Shown piece after piece: positions 38,961 to 47,211 of a stretch of 64,000 bases of DNA. Position 1 is the stretch's first letter. The number at the start of each line of letters is the position of its first letter. The notes under the pieces were generated by a model, which worked only from the letters and a program-made list of their open reading frames with translations, was not told where the DNA came from and did not search any database. A program made the position numbers and the translations under genes. Source of the DNA: an uncultured Clostridia bacterium (GTDB lineage Bacteria; Bacillota_A; Clostridia; Oscillospirales; Oscillospiraceae); contig CAMZIX010000001.1 of the NCBI GenBank assembly GCA_947307375.1, positions 1-64,000 of the forward strand, in the 5' to 3' direction.

Positions 38961-38994
38961 AAAAAAGAAGCAGAAACAATATCGTTTCTGCTTC
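38961..38994 (-). terminator. terminator of tRNA-Thr supplied by the island
   Basis: Perfect 11-bp stem GAAGCAGAAAC / GTTTCTGCTTC with six T on the minus strand, just inside the right att site. Confidence 0.85.
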
Positions 38995-38999
38995 AATTA

Positions 39000-39046
39000 T
39001 TGGAGCTGGTAATGTGACTCGAACACACGACCTGCTGATTACGAAT
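39000..39046. repeat. attachment site (right), inside tRNA-Thr
   Basis: 47 bp identical to 28247-28293; it is the 3' part of the intact tRNA-Thr gene. Confidence 0.93.
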
Positions 39047-39076
39047 CAGCTGCTCTACCGACTGAGCTATACCAGC
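39001..39076 (-). tRNA. tRNA-Thr (anticodon CGT)
   Basis: A 76-nt cloverleaf on the minus strand: acceptor GCTGGTA/TACCAGC, D arm GCTC..GAGC, anticodon stem GCTGA/TCAGC with loop TTCGTAA (anticodon CGT at 39041-39043), T arm GTGTG-TTCGAGT-CACAT, discriminator T and encoded CCA. It serves as the integration target of the island. Confidence 0.95.
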
Positions 39077-39430
39077 GTTCGCCGGGTTATCGTACCACAC
39101 TCAAAGTTAGAAGTCAACTAAAAGATGGTTATTACAACACGTATTATTTTGTTACTGCATTGCTCTTGACAAAGCAATCCTGACGAAATCGAATTACAGA
39201 AGGTCGAAAATCGTACAGGATCCACGCAGAAACGAGGCAAATACTGCGCTCATTTCGCTGCCGGCGGAAGTTACATAATACGGAAGCATAAAAATTCATC
39301 AAATAGTTATCAACATTCTCAACAGAATTATCAACAATGATATCCGGTAAAATGGCCGAAAATCCATCAAAAAACGGCTTTTCGTTCCATGGCGGGACAT
39401 GATTCCATCGCAAAAACCAAAAAAATAAGT
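39077..39430. other. AT-rich intergenic region between tRNA-Thr and radC group
   Basis: Holds the tRNA-Thr promoter near its left end and two DnaA-box-like TTATCAACA copies (39307-39315 and 39328-39336). An 89-codon frame here has no binding site and atypical composition. I see nothing else. Confidence 0.5.
39089..39117 (-). promoter_or_regulatory. promoter of tRNA-Thr
   Basis: TTGACT (39112-39117), 17-bp spacer, TACGAT (39089-39094), 12 bp before the mature 5' end. Confidence 0.82.
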
Positions 39431-39640
39431 TTACATAATATTATTTCGAAACGGGCACTGACTTTGACAGCGCACGCTGCAGTTTCCGTTCTGCCGGAAG
39501 GTGTTCAGGCAGCGCTGGCTGAGCCTCACATTGAAGCGATAGCGGATCAGGCTCTGGATCAGGGCGTTGCCCCAGCCGTAGCCGATATAGCGCAGCAGCG
39601 ACTGATAGATCAGCGGATGCATGTTCTCCTCTGGCTTCAT
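39431..39640 (-). CDS. hypothetical small protein after radC
   Basis: A 69-aa frame (MKPEENMHPLIYQSLLRYIGYGW...) directly after the radC stop, with GC-rich codons like its neighbours until a cysteine-bearing tail (CSVRCQSQCPFR). Weak binding sites: GGGG before the ATG at 39640, GAGGAG before ATG 39622. No family recognised. It may be the last gene of the uvrB-radC operon. Confidence 0.42.
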   Translation of the reverse strand: MKPEENMHPLIYQSLLRYIGYGWGNALIQSLIRYRFNVRLSQRCLNTFRQNGNCSVRCQSQCPFRNNIM

Positions 39641-39652
39641 GGCGTTCCCCAT

Positions 39653-40348
39653 TTAATACCGCGCGCCTATCGGATAAAGCAAAAGGCCGGAGTCGGTGAA
39701 GGAGAAATAGGACTGCCCGCCGATGATGATATGGTCGTCCAACGGGATCTCCACGAGCTGCAGCGCTTCACGGACGCGGCGGGTGAGCAGCTCGTCGTCG
39801 CGCGAGGGCGCGGGGTTGCCGGTGGGGTGGTTGTGCGCCAGGATCACAGAGCTCGCCCTGGCCTTGAGCGCGGTCTCCACCACCTGTCGGACATTGAGAC
39901 TCACATTGTCCACGACTCCGCTGCCGAGCTCCGTGCAGCAGATCAGCTGCTTCTGCGGGTTGAGGCAGAGCAGCAGCGCTTTTTCCGTCTTTTCCGTACC
40001 GAGCCGCGGGATCAGAAAGCGGGCGGCATGGGAAGCGCTCGTGAAGCTGGTCAGATCCCTGGTGCGGCTGATCGCGCAGCGTTTGGCGATCTCCGGCACG
40101 AGCGTGATGAGCGCTGCGGCGTTTTCGCCGATGCCGGGCACGGCCTGCAGCTCATGCACGGAGGCCTCGAACACGGCGTCAAGCGAGCCGAAATGATCCA
40201 GCAGCGCGTGGGCCAGCTCATTGGTGTCCCGGCGCGGGATGGCGTAGAACAGCAGCAGCTCCAGGACGTTCAGATCGTTGAAATTGTCCAGACCGTAGGA
40301 CGTAAAGCGCTCCTTGAGCCGGCTTCTGTGACCGTCGTGCACAGCCAT
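39653..40348 (-). CDS. radC: RadC/JAB-domain protein
   Basis: A 231-aa protein with N-terminal helix-hairpin-helix (LQAVPGIGENAAALI) and a C-terminal JAB/MPN domain with metal motif HNHPTGNPAPSRDD plus upstream Glu. The role in DNA metabolism is still unsettled despite the name. ATG 40348 with GAGAGGG upstream, 21 bp after tsaD. Confidence 0.93.
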   Translation of the reverse strand: MAVHDGHRSRLKERFTSYGLDNFNDLNVLELLLFYAIPRRDTNELAHALLDHFGSLDAVFEASVHELQAVPGIGENAAALITLVPEIAKRCAISRTRDLTSFTSASHAARFLIPRLGTEKTEKALLLCLNPQKQLICCTELGSGVVDNVSLNVRQVVETALKARASSVILAHNHPTGNPAPSRDDELLTRRVREALQLVEIPLDDHIIIGGQSYFSFTDSGLLLYPIGARY

Positions 40349-40369
40349 TGTCAACCCTCTCTTCTCTCT

Positions 40370-41371
40370 TTATAACTCCATCGTCGCGTACGCGTTCAGA
40401 TCGCTGCCGGCACGGACGCCGGCAAGGTATTCGTAATAGGCCTGCGCTCCGATCATGGCGCCGTTGTCGCCGCAGAGCTTCAGCGGCGGGATGAACAGCT
40501 GCAGGCCATGCTCTTCGGCAGCCTTCTGAAAATCGGCGCGGATGCGGGAGTTGGCCGCCACGCCGCCGGCGACGACGATCTTGTCGCGGCCCAGCTCCGC
40601 CGCTGCCTGCATCGTGCGCGGCACGAGGCTGTCGCTGACGGCCCTGGTAAAGGAGGCGGCCAGCGCGGCGCGGTCGAGCTCCTCCCCTTTCTGCTCGGCA
40701 TTGTGAACGAGATTGATCACCGCCGTCTTCAGGCCGGAGAAGCTCATGTCGTAGGGATTGCCCTCCACATGGGCGATCGGGAAGCTGTAGCGCGTATCGT
40801 CCCCGCCCCGGGAGAGCTCGTCGATCGGCCTGCCGCCGGGATAGGGCAGGCCGAGCACGCGGGCCGTCTTGTCGAAGCACTCCCCGGCCGCGTCGTCTCG
40901 GGTCGAGCCGATGATCTTCATATCGGTATAGTCCCGTACGTCGACCAGCAGCGTGTTGCCGCCGGAGATCGCCAGACACAGGAAGGGCGGCTCCAGCTCA
41001 GGATAGGCCAGATAATTGGCCGCCATGTGGCCGCGGATATGGTGGACCGGGATCAGCGGCACATCCAGCGCCAGCGCCGCGGCCTTGGCGAAGTTCACGC
41101 CAACCAGGACCGCGCCGATCAGACCCGGCGCATAGCTCACGGCGACCGCGTCGATCTCCTCTTTCGTGATGCCGGCCGCTTCGACCGCGCGGCGGGCGAG
41201 GATGGAAATCGACTCCACATGACAGCGGGAGGCGATCTCCGGCACAACGCCGCCGTAAACAGCGTGCAGATCCGCCTGGGAAAAGATCTGGTCGCTCAGG
41301 ATCCTGCGGCCGTCCTCGACGACGGCGACCGCCGTTTCGTCACAGGTGGATTCAAAAGCAAGTATTTTCAC
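40370..41371 (-). CDS. tsaD: tRNA threonylcarbamoyladenosine transferase TsaD
   Basis: A 333-aa ASKHA-fold protein that transfers the threonylcarbamoyl group to A37 of ANN-decoding tRNAs, with TsaB and TsaE. ESTCDETAVAVV opens it, VHHIRGHMAANYL gives the two metal-binding His, and AISGGNTLLV and VAGGVAANSRIR are typical. GTG start at 41371 with GAGGC upstream. It is next to rimI, a common pairing. Confidence 0.96.
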   Translation of the reverse strand: MKILAFESTCDETAVAVVEDGRRILSDQIFSQADLHAVYGGVVPEIASRCHVESISILARRAVEAAGITKEEIDAVAVSYAPGLIGAVLVGVNFAKAAALALDVPLIPVHHIRGHMAANYLAYPELEPPFLCLAISGGNTLLVDVRDYTDMKIIGSTRDDAAGECFDKTARVLGLPYPGGRPIDELSRGGDDTRYSFPIAHVEGNPYDMSFSGLKTAVINLVHNAEQKGEELDRAALAASFTRAVSDSLVPRTMQAAAELGRDKIVVAGGVAANSRIRADFQKAAEEHGLQLFIPPLKLCGDNGAMIGAQAYYEYLAGVRAGSDLNAYATMEL

Positions 41372-41381
41372 TCTTTTTGCC

Positions 41382-41825
41382 TCACTTCATGAATTTGGTC
41401 ATCAGGACGGCGTCCTCTTTCGGCATCTCATAGTAGCCCTTCCTGCGGCCGACGGGTTCAAAGCCGAAACGCTCGTACAGCGCGATGGCCGGCGCGTTCG
41501 AGGCGCGTACCTCGAGCGTGACGAAGGCGAGCTCTTTTTCCTGCGCGCGCCGGAGAAGCGCCGTGATCAGCGCCGAGGCAATCCCCTGTCTGCGGCTGTC
41601 GGGCGCGACAGCCACATTGGAGATATAGCCCTCGTCCAGAACATGCATCATTCCGATATAACCGAGCAATTGATCCCCGGACTCCGCCACGAGGAATTCA
41701 TGATGGGCGTCGGGAAGCTCCGCCTCCAGCTGCGCGCGCGTCCACGGCACGGAAAAGCAAAGGCGCTCCAGCTCCAGCAGCGCGTCCAGATGGCGCGGCT
41801 GCGCGTCGAAGACAGAATAGTCCAT
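41382..41825 (-). CDS. rimI: ribosomal-protein-alanine N-acetyltransferase RimI-like
   Basis: A 147-aa GNAT enzyme (YISNVAVAPDSRRQGIASALITALL, acetyl-CoA site; ALYERFGFEPVGRRKGYY). Its neighbours tsaD and polA and its length fit RimI, which acetylates the N-terminus of S18. ATG 41825 (GGAGGCGC upstream) is 1 nt past the polA stop. Confidence 0.88.
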   Translation of the reverse strand: MDYSVFDAQPRHLDALLELERLCFSVPWTRAQLEAELPDAHHEFLVAESGDQLLGYIGMMHVLDEGYISNVAVAPDSRRQGIASALITALLRRAQEKELAFVTLEVRASNAPAIALYERFGFEPVGRRKGYYEMPKEDAVLMTKFMK

Positions 41826-41826
41826 T

Positions 41827-44382
41827 TCAATGCGCCTCCGCCCAGCTGTGGCCGACATGCGCGTCCGCAGTCAGCGGGACGGACAGCTCCGCCGTGTGCT
41901 CCATCTCCCAGCGCAGGAGCTCGCACACGTGTTCCGCCTCATCCTCGGGGCACTCGACGATCAGCTCGTCATGCACCTGCAGGATCAGCTTCGCCTGCAG
42001 TTTTTCCTCCTTCAGGCGGCGATGCACCCGAACCATGGCCAGCTTGATGATGTCGGCCGCGGTGCCCTGGATCGGCATGTTCAGCGCCACGCGCTCGCCG
42101 AAGGAGCGCATGTTGAAGTTCGCGCTCCTGAGCTCGGGCAGCTCGCGGCGGCGGCCGTAGAGCGTGCTGACGTAGCCGTCGGCGCGCGCCTGCTCGACGA
42201 TGCGCTTCATATAGTCGCGCACGCCGTGATATTTGGTGAGATAAGCCTCGATATAAGCCTTGGCCTCGTTGGGCCAGACGCCGATGTCCTGCGCGAGGGA
42301 AAAGGCGGAAATGCCATAAACGATGCCGAAATTGACCGCCTTGGCGCGGCTGCGAAGCAGCGGCGTGACCTCCTCGAGCGGCAGATCGAAGACCTGGGAA
42401 GCCGTGACCCGGTGGATATCCTCCCCGCTCAGGAAGGCGGCCTGCATCGTCTTGTCGTCGGAGATGTGCGCCAGCAGACGCAGCTCGATCTGGCTGTAGT
42501 CGGCGTCGACGAGGACATGCCCGGGCGAGGCGACGAACATGCGGCGGATCTGCGCGCCGAGTTCCCTGCGGACGGGGATGTTCTGCAAATTCGGCTCGGT
42601 CGAGGACAGGCGTCCCGTTGCGGTCACGGTCATCTGGAAATTGGTATGGATGCGGCCGTCGGCCTCGATGACCTTCAAGAGCCCCTCGGCATAGGTGGAT
42701 TTGAGCTTGGTCAGCATGCGGTAATCCAGCACCTCGTCGACGATCGGATGCTTGCCGCGCAGCTTGTCCAGCACATCGGCGTTGGTGCTCCAGCCGGTCT
42801 TGGTCTTCTTGCCGGAGGGCAGCATCAGCTCGTCGAACAGGACCGTGCCGAGCTGCTTGGGCGAGAGGATGTTGAATTCATGTCCGGCGTGCCGCCAGAT
42901 GCTCTCCTGCAGCGAGGCGATGCCGGCATTCAGGCTTTCCCCGAATTCATACAGCGCCTTGCGGTCGACATAGAAGCCGGCCTGCTCCATGTCGGCCAGC
43001 ACCTCGCAGAGCGGAAGCTCGATCGTCTCAAAGAGCTCGGTCATGCCGAATTCCGCGAGTTTTTCGCGCATCGGCGCACGGAGCAGCCAGATCGCCTCCG
43101 CGCCGGATCTTTCGCCGCCGGCGTAACGGGCCGTCAGCCGCTCGAGCGGGTAATCGCTGGCGGTCGCGTCCAGCAGATAGCCGGCGAGCGCCGTGTCGAA
43201 GACGAAGCCTTCGGTGCTCAGCCCCTCTTTCAGCAGAAGCGTCATCAGATTCTTTACATTGTGGGAAAGCTTCGGCGTCTCTTTTCGAAACAGCGTGCGC
43301 AGGAGCTCCTGATAGCTCTCGCCGCAGTCGTTCCAGGAAGCCGTATAGACCGCCTTGCCGTCGCAGAGCTCGATCCGGTCCAGGCCGTCCGGCGCATAGA
43401 CGGCGATCGACCGTCCGTCAAAGCTGTCTTTCAGAAACGCGGGCAGATTATCGCCGTTCAGCTCCAGCTGCGGGAGCGCGGCGGCTTTGGTCTGCTCCGC
43501 GAGCTCCGGCGTCGGCTCCAGGCCCCATTTTTCGATGAACTTGTGGAAGCCGAGCCTCTGGAAGAGCGAAAACAGCTCAGGACGGTAGTTCCTGTCCCAG
43601 CGGTTTTCTTCCGGGGTGAAGTCCATCGGCACCTCACAGAGGATCGTCGCGAGCCAGAAGGACTTTCTGGCGCTCTCCTCCCCCGCGGCGAGCTTACTGC
43701 GCAGGCTGTCGCGGATGTCGAGGGTTTCGAGCCCGGCATAGATCGCATCCAGCGAGCCGAAGCGGCGGATCAGCTCCAGCGCGGTCTTCTCTCCGACGCC
43801 GGGCACGCCCGGGATGTTGTCGGAGCTGTCGCCCATCAGGGCCTTGAGGTCGACCATGCGCTTCGGCTCGAAGCCGTATTCCTCGGCAAAGCGCGACGGC
43901 GTATAGAGGATGGTCTCGGTCTGGCCGAGGCGGCTTTTGACCTGGCAGACCGTGGTTCGGTCGCTGACCAGCTGCAGGCTGTCCTTGTCGCCGGTGACGA
44001 TGACGCAGTCCCAGCCGGCCTTTTCGCACTGTGCGGCCATCGTGCCGAGGATATCGTCCGCCTCGTAGCCCGCCAGCTCGTAACGGCGGACGCTCATCGC
44101 GTCCAGCGTTTCTTTGAGCAGCGGCATCTGCACGGCCAGCTCCTCCGGCATCGGATGGCGCGTCGCCTTGTAGTCGGCGTCGGCCAGGTGGCGGAAGGTC
44201 GGCTCTTTCCGGTCAAAGCTGACGCAGAGCGCCTCCGGCTTCTGCTCCTCCAGCAGGCGCTGCAGGATGGCGAGAAAACCGTAGACCGCGTTGGTGGGCG
44301 TGCCGTCCGGCGCGTTGAGCGCACGGACGCCGTAAAAAGCGCGGTTGACGATGCTGTTGCCGTCCAGGATCATGCATTTCAT
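41827..44382 (-). CDS. polA: DNA polymerase I
   Basis: An 851-aa repair and Okazaki-fragment polymerase. The N-terminal 5'-3' nuclease spans 1-290 (DGNSIVNRAFYGVRAL, GVPGVGEKTALELI). A 3'-5' exonuclease-like domain (about 300-470) lacks the obvious DxE triad, so proofreading is probably lost, as in many Firmicutes. The polymerase domain has LVDADYSQIELR, RAKAVNFGIVYG and QVHDELIVE. It starts 4 bp after uvrB. Confidence 0.96.
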   Translation of the reverse strand: MKCMILDGNSIVNRAFYGVRALNAPDGTPTNAVYGFLAILQRLLEEQKPEALCVSFDRKEPTFRHLADADYKATRHPMPEELAVQMPLLKETLDAMSVRRYELAGYEADDILGTMAAQCEKAGWDCVIVTGDKDSLQLVSDRTTVCQVKSRLGQTETILYTPSRFAEEYGFEPKRMVDLKALMGDSSDNIPGVPGVGEKTALELIRRFGSLDAIYAGLETLDIRDSLRSKLAAGEESARKSFWLATILCEVPMDFTPEENRWDRNYRPELFSLFQRLGFHKFIEKWGLEPTPELAEQTKAAALPQLELNGDNLPAFLKDSFDGRSIAVYAPDGLDRIELCDGKAVYTASWNDCGESYQELLRTLFRKETPKLSHNVKNLMTLLLKEGLSTEGFVFDTALAGYLLDATASDYPLERLTARYAGGERSGAEAIWLLRAPMREKLAEFGMTELFETIELPLCEVLADMEQAGFYVDRKALYEFGESLNAGIASLQESIWRHAGHEFNILSPKQLGTVLFDELMLPSGKKTKTGWSTNADVLDKLRGKHPIVDEVLDYRMLTKLKSTYAEGLLKVIEADGRIHTNFQMTVTATGRLSSTEPNLQNIPVRRELGAQIRRMFVASPGHVLVDADYSQIELRLLAHISDDKTMQAAFLSGEDIHRVTASQVFDLPLEEVTPLLRSRAKAVNFGIVYGISAFSLAQDIGVWPNEAKAYIEAYLTKYHGVRDYMKRIVEQARADGYVSTLYGRRRELPELRSANFNMRSFGERVALNMPIQGTAADIIKLAMVRVHRRLKEEKLQAKLILQVHDELIVECPEDEAEHVCELLRWEMEHTAELSVPLTADAHVGHSWAEAH

Positions 44383-44386
44383 AGTC

Positions 44387-46366
44387 TTACCTCTTCCCCT
44401 GCGGTTCTCCCCGCAGGCGGATGATCTCGTCGCGCAGCTGCGCCGCGATCTCGTATTCCAACATCTGCGCCGCCTTCTTCATCTTGCTCTCCAGCGAGGC
44501 GATCAGCTCGCGGCGCTCGCGCTCGGTCATCTTCATGCCGTTGGCCTTCGTGGGCACGGAGGACGCGTCGGTGGAGATCTCCAGCAGCTCGCGCACGTTC
44601 TTGACGATCGTCTGCGGAACGATGCCGTGCGCCTTGTTATAGGCCATCTGTTTGTCGCGGCGGCGCTGCGTCTCGTTGATGCAGGCGCGCATCGAGGGCG
44701 TCACGGTGTCGGCGTACATGATGACGATGCTGTCGGCGTTGCGCGCGGCGCGGCCGACCGTCTGGATCAGGCTGGTCTCGCTGCGCAGGAAGCCCTCCTT
44801 GTCCGCGTCGAGGATCGCCACCAGGCCGACCTCCGGGATGTCCAGGCCCTCGCGCAGGAGGTTGATGCCGACCAGCACGTCAAATTCGCCGAGGCGCAGG
44901 TCGCGGATGATCTCCATGCGCTCGATCGTGCCGATGTCGTGGTGCATGTAGCGGCAGCGGATGCCGACGCCCTGCAGGTAGTCGGTCAGATCCTCGGCCA
45001 TGCGCTTGGTCAGCGTCGTGACAAGGCTGCGCTGGCCCTTTTCGATCTTGGCGTTGATCTCGCCGATCAGATCGTCGATCTGGCCCTCCACCGGACGAAC
45101 GAAGATTTCCGGATCCAGCAGGCCCGTCGGCCGGATGATCTGCTCGACGATCTGCCCGGCGCGCTCTTTTTCATAGTCGCCGGGCGTCGCGGAGACGTAG
45201 ACCCGCTGGTGGATGCGCTGGCAGAATTCGTCGTATTTGAGCGGGCGGTTGTCGAAGGCGGAGGGCAGGCGGAAGCCGTAGTCCACCAGCGACTCCTTGC
45301 GCGCGCGGTCGCCGCGATACATCGCGCGCACCTGCGGCAGCGTCACATGGCTCTCATCGACAAACAGCAGAAAATCCTTCGGGAAATAGTCCAGCAGCGT
45401 CATCGGCGGGCTGCCGGGCGCGCGGTTTGAAATGACGCGCGAGTAGTTCTCGATGCCGGAGCAGTAGCCGAGCTCCTGCATCATCTCGATGTCGTAATCG
45501 GTGCGCTGCTTGATGCGCTGCGCCTCCAGGAGGCGATTGCTGGCTTCAAAGTATTTGACCCGCTCGTCGCATTCGGCGCGGATGCGCTCGATGGCGGCGG
45601 CGAGCTTTTCCTTGGTGGTCACGTAATGGCTCGCCGGATAGATCGCAACGTGATTCAGGATCCTGGTCGGCGTGCCGGTGACGACGTTGATCTCGCTGAT
45701 GCGGTCGATCTCGTCGCCGAAAAACTCCACGCGGATCGCCTTGTCGTAGGCGTAAGCGGGATAGATCTCCACCGTGTCGCCGCGCACGCGGAACATATTG
45801 CGCTCAAAGGCGATGTCGTTGCGCTCGTAGCGGATCTCCACCAGCTTGCGCAGCAGCTCGTCGAAATCCCTGGTCTGACCGGGACGGAGCGAGATGACCA
45901 TGTTGGCGTAGTCGATCGGGTCGCCAAGGCCGTAAATGCAGGAGACGGAGGACACGACGATCACGTCGCGCCGCTCAAAAAGGCTGGAGGTCGCGCTGTG
46001 GCGGAGCCGTTCGATCTCGTCGTTGATCGAGCAGTCCTTTTCAATAAACGTGTCGGTATGCGGGATATAGGCCTCCGGCTGATAGTAGTCGTAATACGAG
46101 ACGAAGTATTCCACCGCGTTTTCCGGGAAGAACTCCCGGAACTCGCTGCAAAGCTGCGCGGCCAGCGTTTTGTTGTGCGCCAGCACGAGCGTCGGCCGGT
46201 TCAGCCGCGCGATGACGTTCGCCATCGTAAAGGTCTTGCCGGAGCCCGTCACGCCGAGCAGCACCTGCTCGTCGATCCCGTTTTCAATTCCCTGCGTCAG
46301 CAGATCGATCGCCTCCGGCTGATCGCCGGTCGGCCGATAATCCGAGACGAGCTTGAAGGTGTCCAT
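44387..46366 (-). CDS. uvrB: UvrABC system protein B
   Basis: A 659-aa nucleotide-excision-repair helicase. Walker A is [14 protein letters not shown], the beta-hairpin is [13 protein letters not shown], and the helicase motifs [16 protein letters not shown] and a C-terminal UVR domain ([26 protein letters not shown]) are present. ATG 46366 (GAGGTGAAGC upstream) is preferred to 46390. It opens the uvrB-polA-rimI-tsaD-radC operon. Confidence 0.97.
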   Translation of the reverse strand: MDTFKLVSDYRPTGDQPEAIDLLTQGIENGIDEQVLLGVTGSGKTFTMANVIARLNRPTLVLAHNKTLAAQLCSEFREFFPENAVEYFVSYYDYYQPEAYIPHTDTFIEKDCSINDEIERLRHSATSSLFERRDVIVVSSVSCIYGLGDPIDYANMVISLRPGQTRDFDELLRKLVEIRYERNDIAFERNMFRVRGDTVEIYPAYAYDKAIRVEFFGDEIDRISEINVVTGTPTRILNHVAIYPASHYVTTKEKLAAAIERIRAECDERVKYFEASNRLLEAQRIKQRTDYDIEMMQELGYCSGIENYSRVISNRAPGSPPMTLLDYFPKDFLLFVDESHVTLPQVRAMYRGDRARKESLVDYGFRLPSAFDNRPLKYDEFCQRIHQRVYVSATPGDYEKERAGQIVEQIIRPTGLLDPEIFVRPVEGQIDDLIGEINAKIEKGQRSLVTTLTKRMAEDLTDYLQGVGIRCRYMHHDIGTIERMEIIRDLRLGEFDVLVGINLLREGLDIPEVGLVAILDADKEGFLRSETSLIQTVGRAARNADSIVIMYADTVTPSMRACINETQRRRDKQMAYNKAHGIVPQTIVKNVRELLEISTDASSVPTKANGMKMTERERRELIASLESKMKKAAQMLEYEIAAQLRDEIIRLRGEPQGKR

Positions 46367-46393
46367 ACGCTTCACCTCATAGTTTTTCATTTT

Positions 46394-46422
46394 ATTATAA
46401 CAGTTTTGTCCCGCAAAGACAA
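46394..46422 (-). promoter_or_regulatory. promoter of the uvrB-polA operon
   Basis: TTGTCT (46417-46422), 17-bp spacer, TATAAT (46394-46399). Confidence 0.83.
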
Positions 46423-46447
46423 GGACGGCGTTTTGATAAAATTGTCA

Positions 46448-46476
46448 TGGACTTCTTTGCTCCGATGTGGTAGAAT
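46448..46476 (+). promoter_or_regulatory. probable promoter of the PAP2 gene
   Basis: TGGACT (46448-46453), 17-bp spacer, TAGAAT (46471-46476), 31 bp before the ATG. Confidence 0.6.
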
Positions 46477-46507
46477 CGAGCCGAAATCGACGCAAAGGAG
46501 CACCTTT

Positions 46508-47167
46508 ATGCAAATGACTGCCGCCGCCATGTGGCTCAATACGGTCTTCGCCGGCTTCGACCAGTCCGTGACCCTCGCCGTTCACCGGCTGTACGACGCC
46601 GCCGGCTGGTTCTTCTCCCCCTTCCTGGAGCTGATCTCCCTGATGGGCAAGGGCGGGATCTTTCTGATCCTCCTTTCGCTCTGTCTGATCCTGTTTCAAA
46701 AGACCCGCCGCTTCGGGACGGCGATGCTGCTCGGCGTAACGATCGGCGCGATCTTCACCAACCTGTTTATCAAGGTCGTCATCGCAAGGCCCAGGCCCTA
46801 TGCGGACGAAAACGGCTTTTTCTATCCCCTGTGGCAGCTGATGGGCGGCCATACCGAGAGCGACAAAAGCTTCCCCTCCGGCCACACCACCGCCGCCTTC
46901 GCCACGATGACGCCGGTGTTCCTGCTCGGCAGAAAGCGGGTGAGCTGGCTGGCTCTTCTCTTCGGCGTCCTGATGGGCGTCAGCCGCGTCTATCTTGTCG
47001 TGCACTATCCCAGCGATATCCTGGGCGGCCTGATCATCGGCGTGATCGCCGGCGTGCTCGGCACGCTGGTGGGCGCAAACCTCATTCCCAAGCGCTTTTA
47101 CTTTATGGACGATTTCATCAAAAAAAGAAAGCCTAAGGTCGGGAAACACAGTCCGGCGGCAGAATAA
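46508..47167 (+). CDS. PAP2-family membrane phosphatase
   Basis: A 219-aa protein with five to six membrane helices and the three PAP2 motifs: KVVIARPRPY, FPSGHTTAA and SRVYLVVHYPSD, whose His residues are catalytic. It likely dephosphorylates lipid phosphates such as undecaprenyl diphosphate or phosphatidic acid at the outer face. AAAGGAG precedes ATG 46508. It stands alone between uvrB and a shared terminator. Confidence 0.9.
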   Translation: MQMTAAAMWLNTVFAGFDQSVTLAVHRLYDAAGWFFSPFLELISLMGKGGIFLILLSLCLILFQKTRRFGTAMLLGVTIGAIFTNLFIKVVIARPRPYADENGFFYPLWQLMGGHTESDKSFPSGHTTAAFATMTPVFLLGRKRVSWLALLFGVLMGVSRVYLVVHYPSDILGGLIIGVIAGVLGTLVGANLIPKRFYFMDDFIKKRKPKVGKHSPAAE

Positions 47168-47171
47168 GAAA

Positions 47172-47211
47172 AAAAGAAAATGACAGTTTCATGGAAGCTG
47201 TCATTTCTTTT
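47172..47211. terminator. bidirectional terminator between PAP2 gene and rqcH
   Basis: Stem AAGAAAATGACAG / CTGTCATTTCTTTT between two convergent genes. Confidence 0.87.

Larger units (their letters stand above)
28247..39046. mobile_element. PICI-like phage satellite integrated in tRNA-Thr(CGT)
   Basis: A 10.8-kb island between 47-bp direct repeats; the intact tRNA gene stays at the integrase end. In order from the tRNA: tyrosine integrase and CI-like repressor (+), then a long minus-strand operon with two small genes, an AlpA-like protein, CHC2 primase and RepA-like ATPase, an iteron cluster, four small genes, a sigma-like factor, a 128-aa protein, the HD-ART protein and a terminase-small-subunit-like gene. 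XRE and ribbon-helix-helix regulators fill the left end. No structural, lysis, large-terminase or conjugation gene is present. The island is visibly richer in A+T than its flanks. This gene set and size fit a phage-inducible chromosomal island; the helper phage is unknown. Confidence 0.85.

Noticed and set aside
28247..39046. Integrative conjugative or mobilizable element
   Set aside because: No relaxase, coupling protein or type IV secretion gene and no oriT-like pairing with one; the terminase-like and sigma-like genes favour a phage satellite.
28247..39046. Complete prophage
   Set aside because: No capsid, portal, tail, large terminase, holin or endolysin gene can be found in the island.
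39144..39413. 89-codon ORF on the minus strand between tRNA-Thr and the radC group
   Set aside because: No ribosome binding site, codon use unlike neighbours and it covers AT-rich repeat-like DNA; treated as non-coding.
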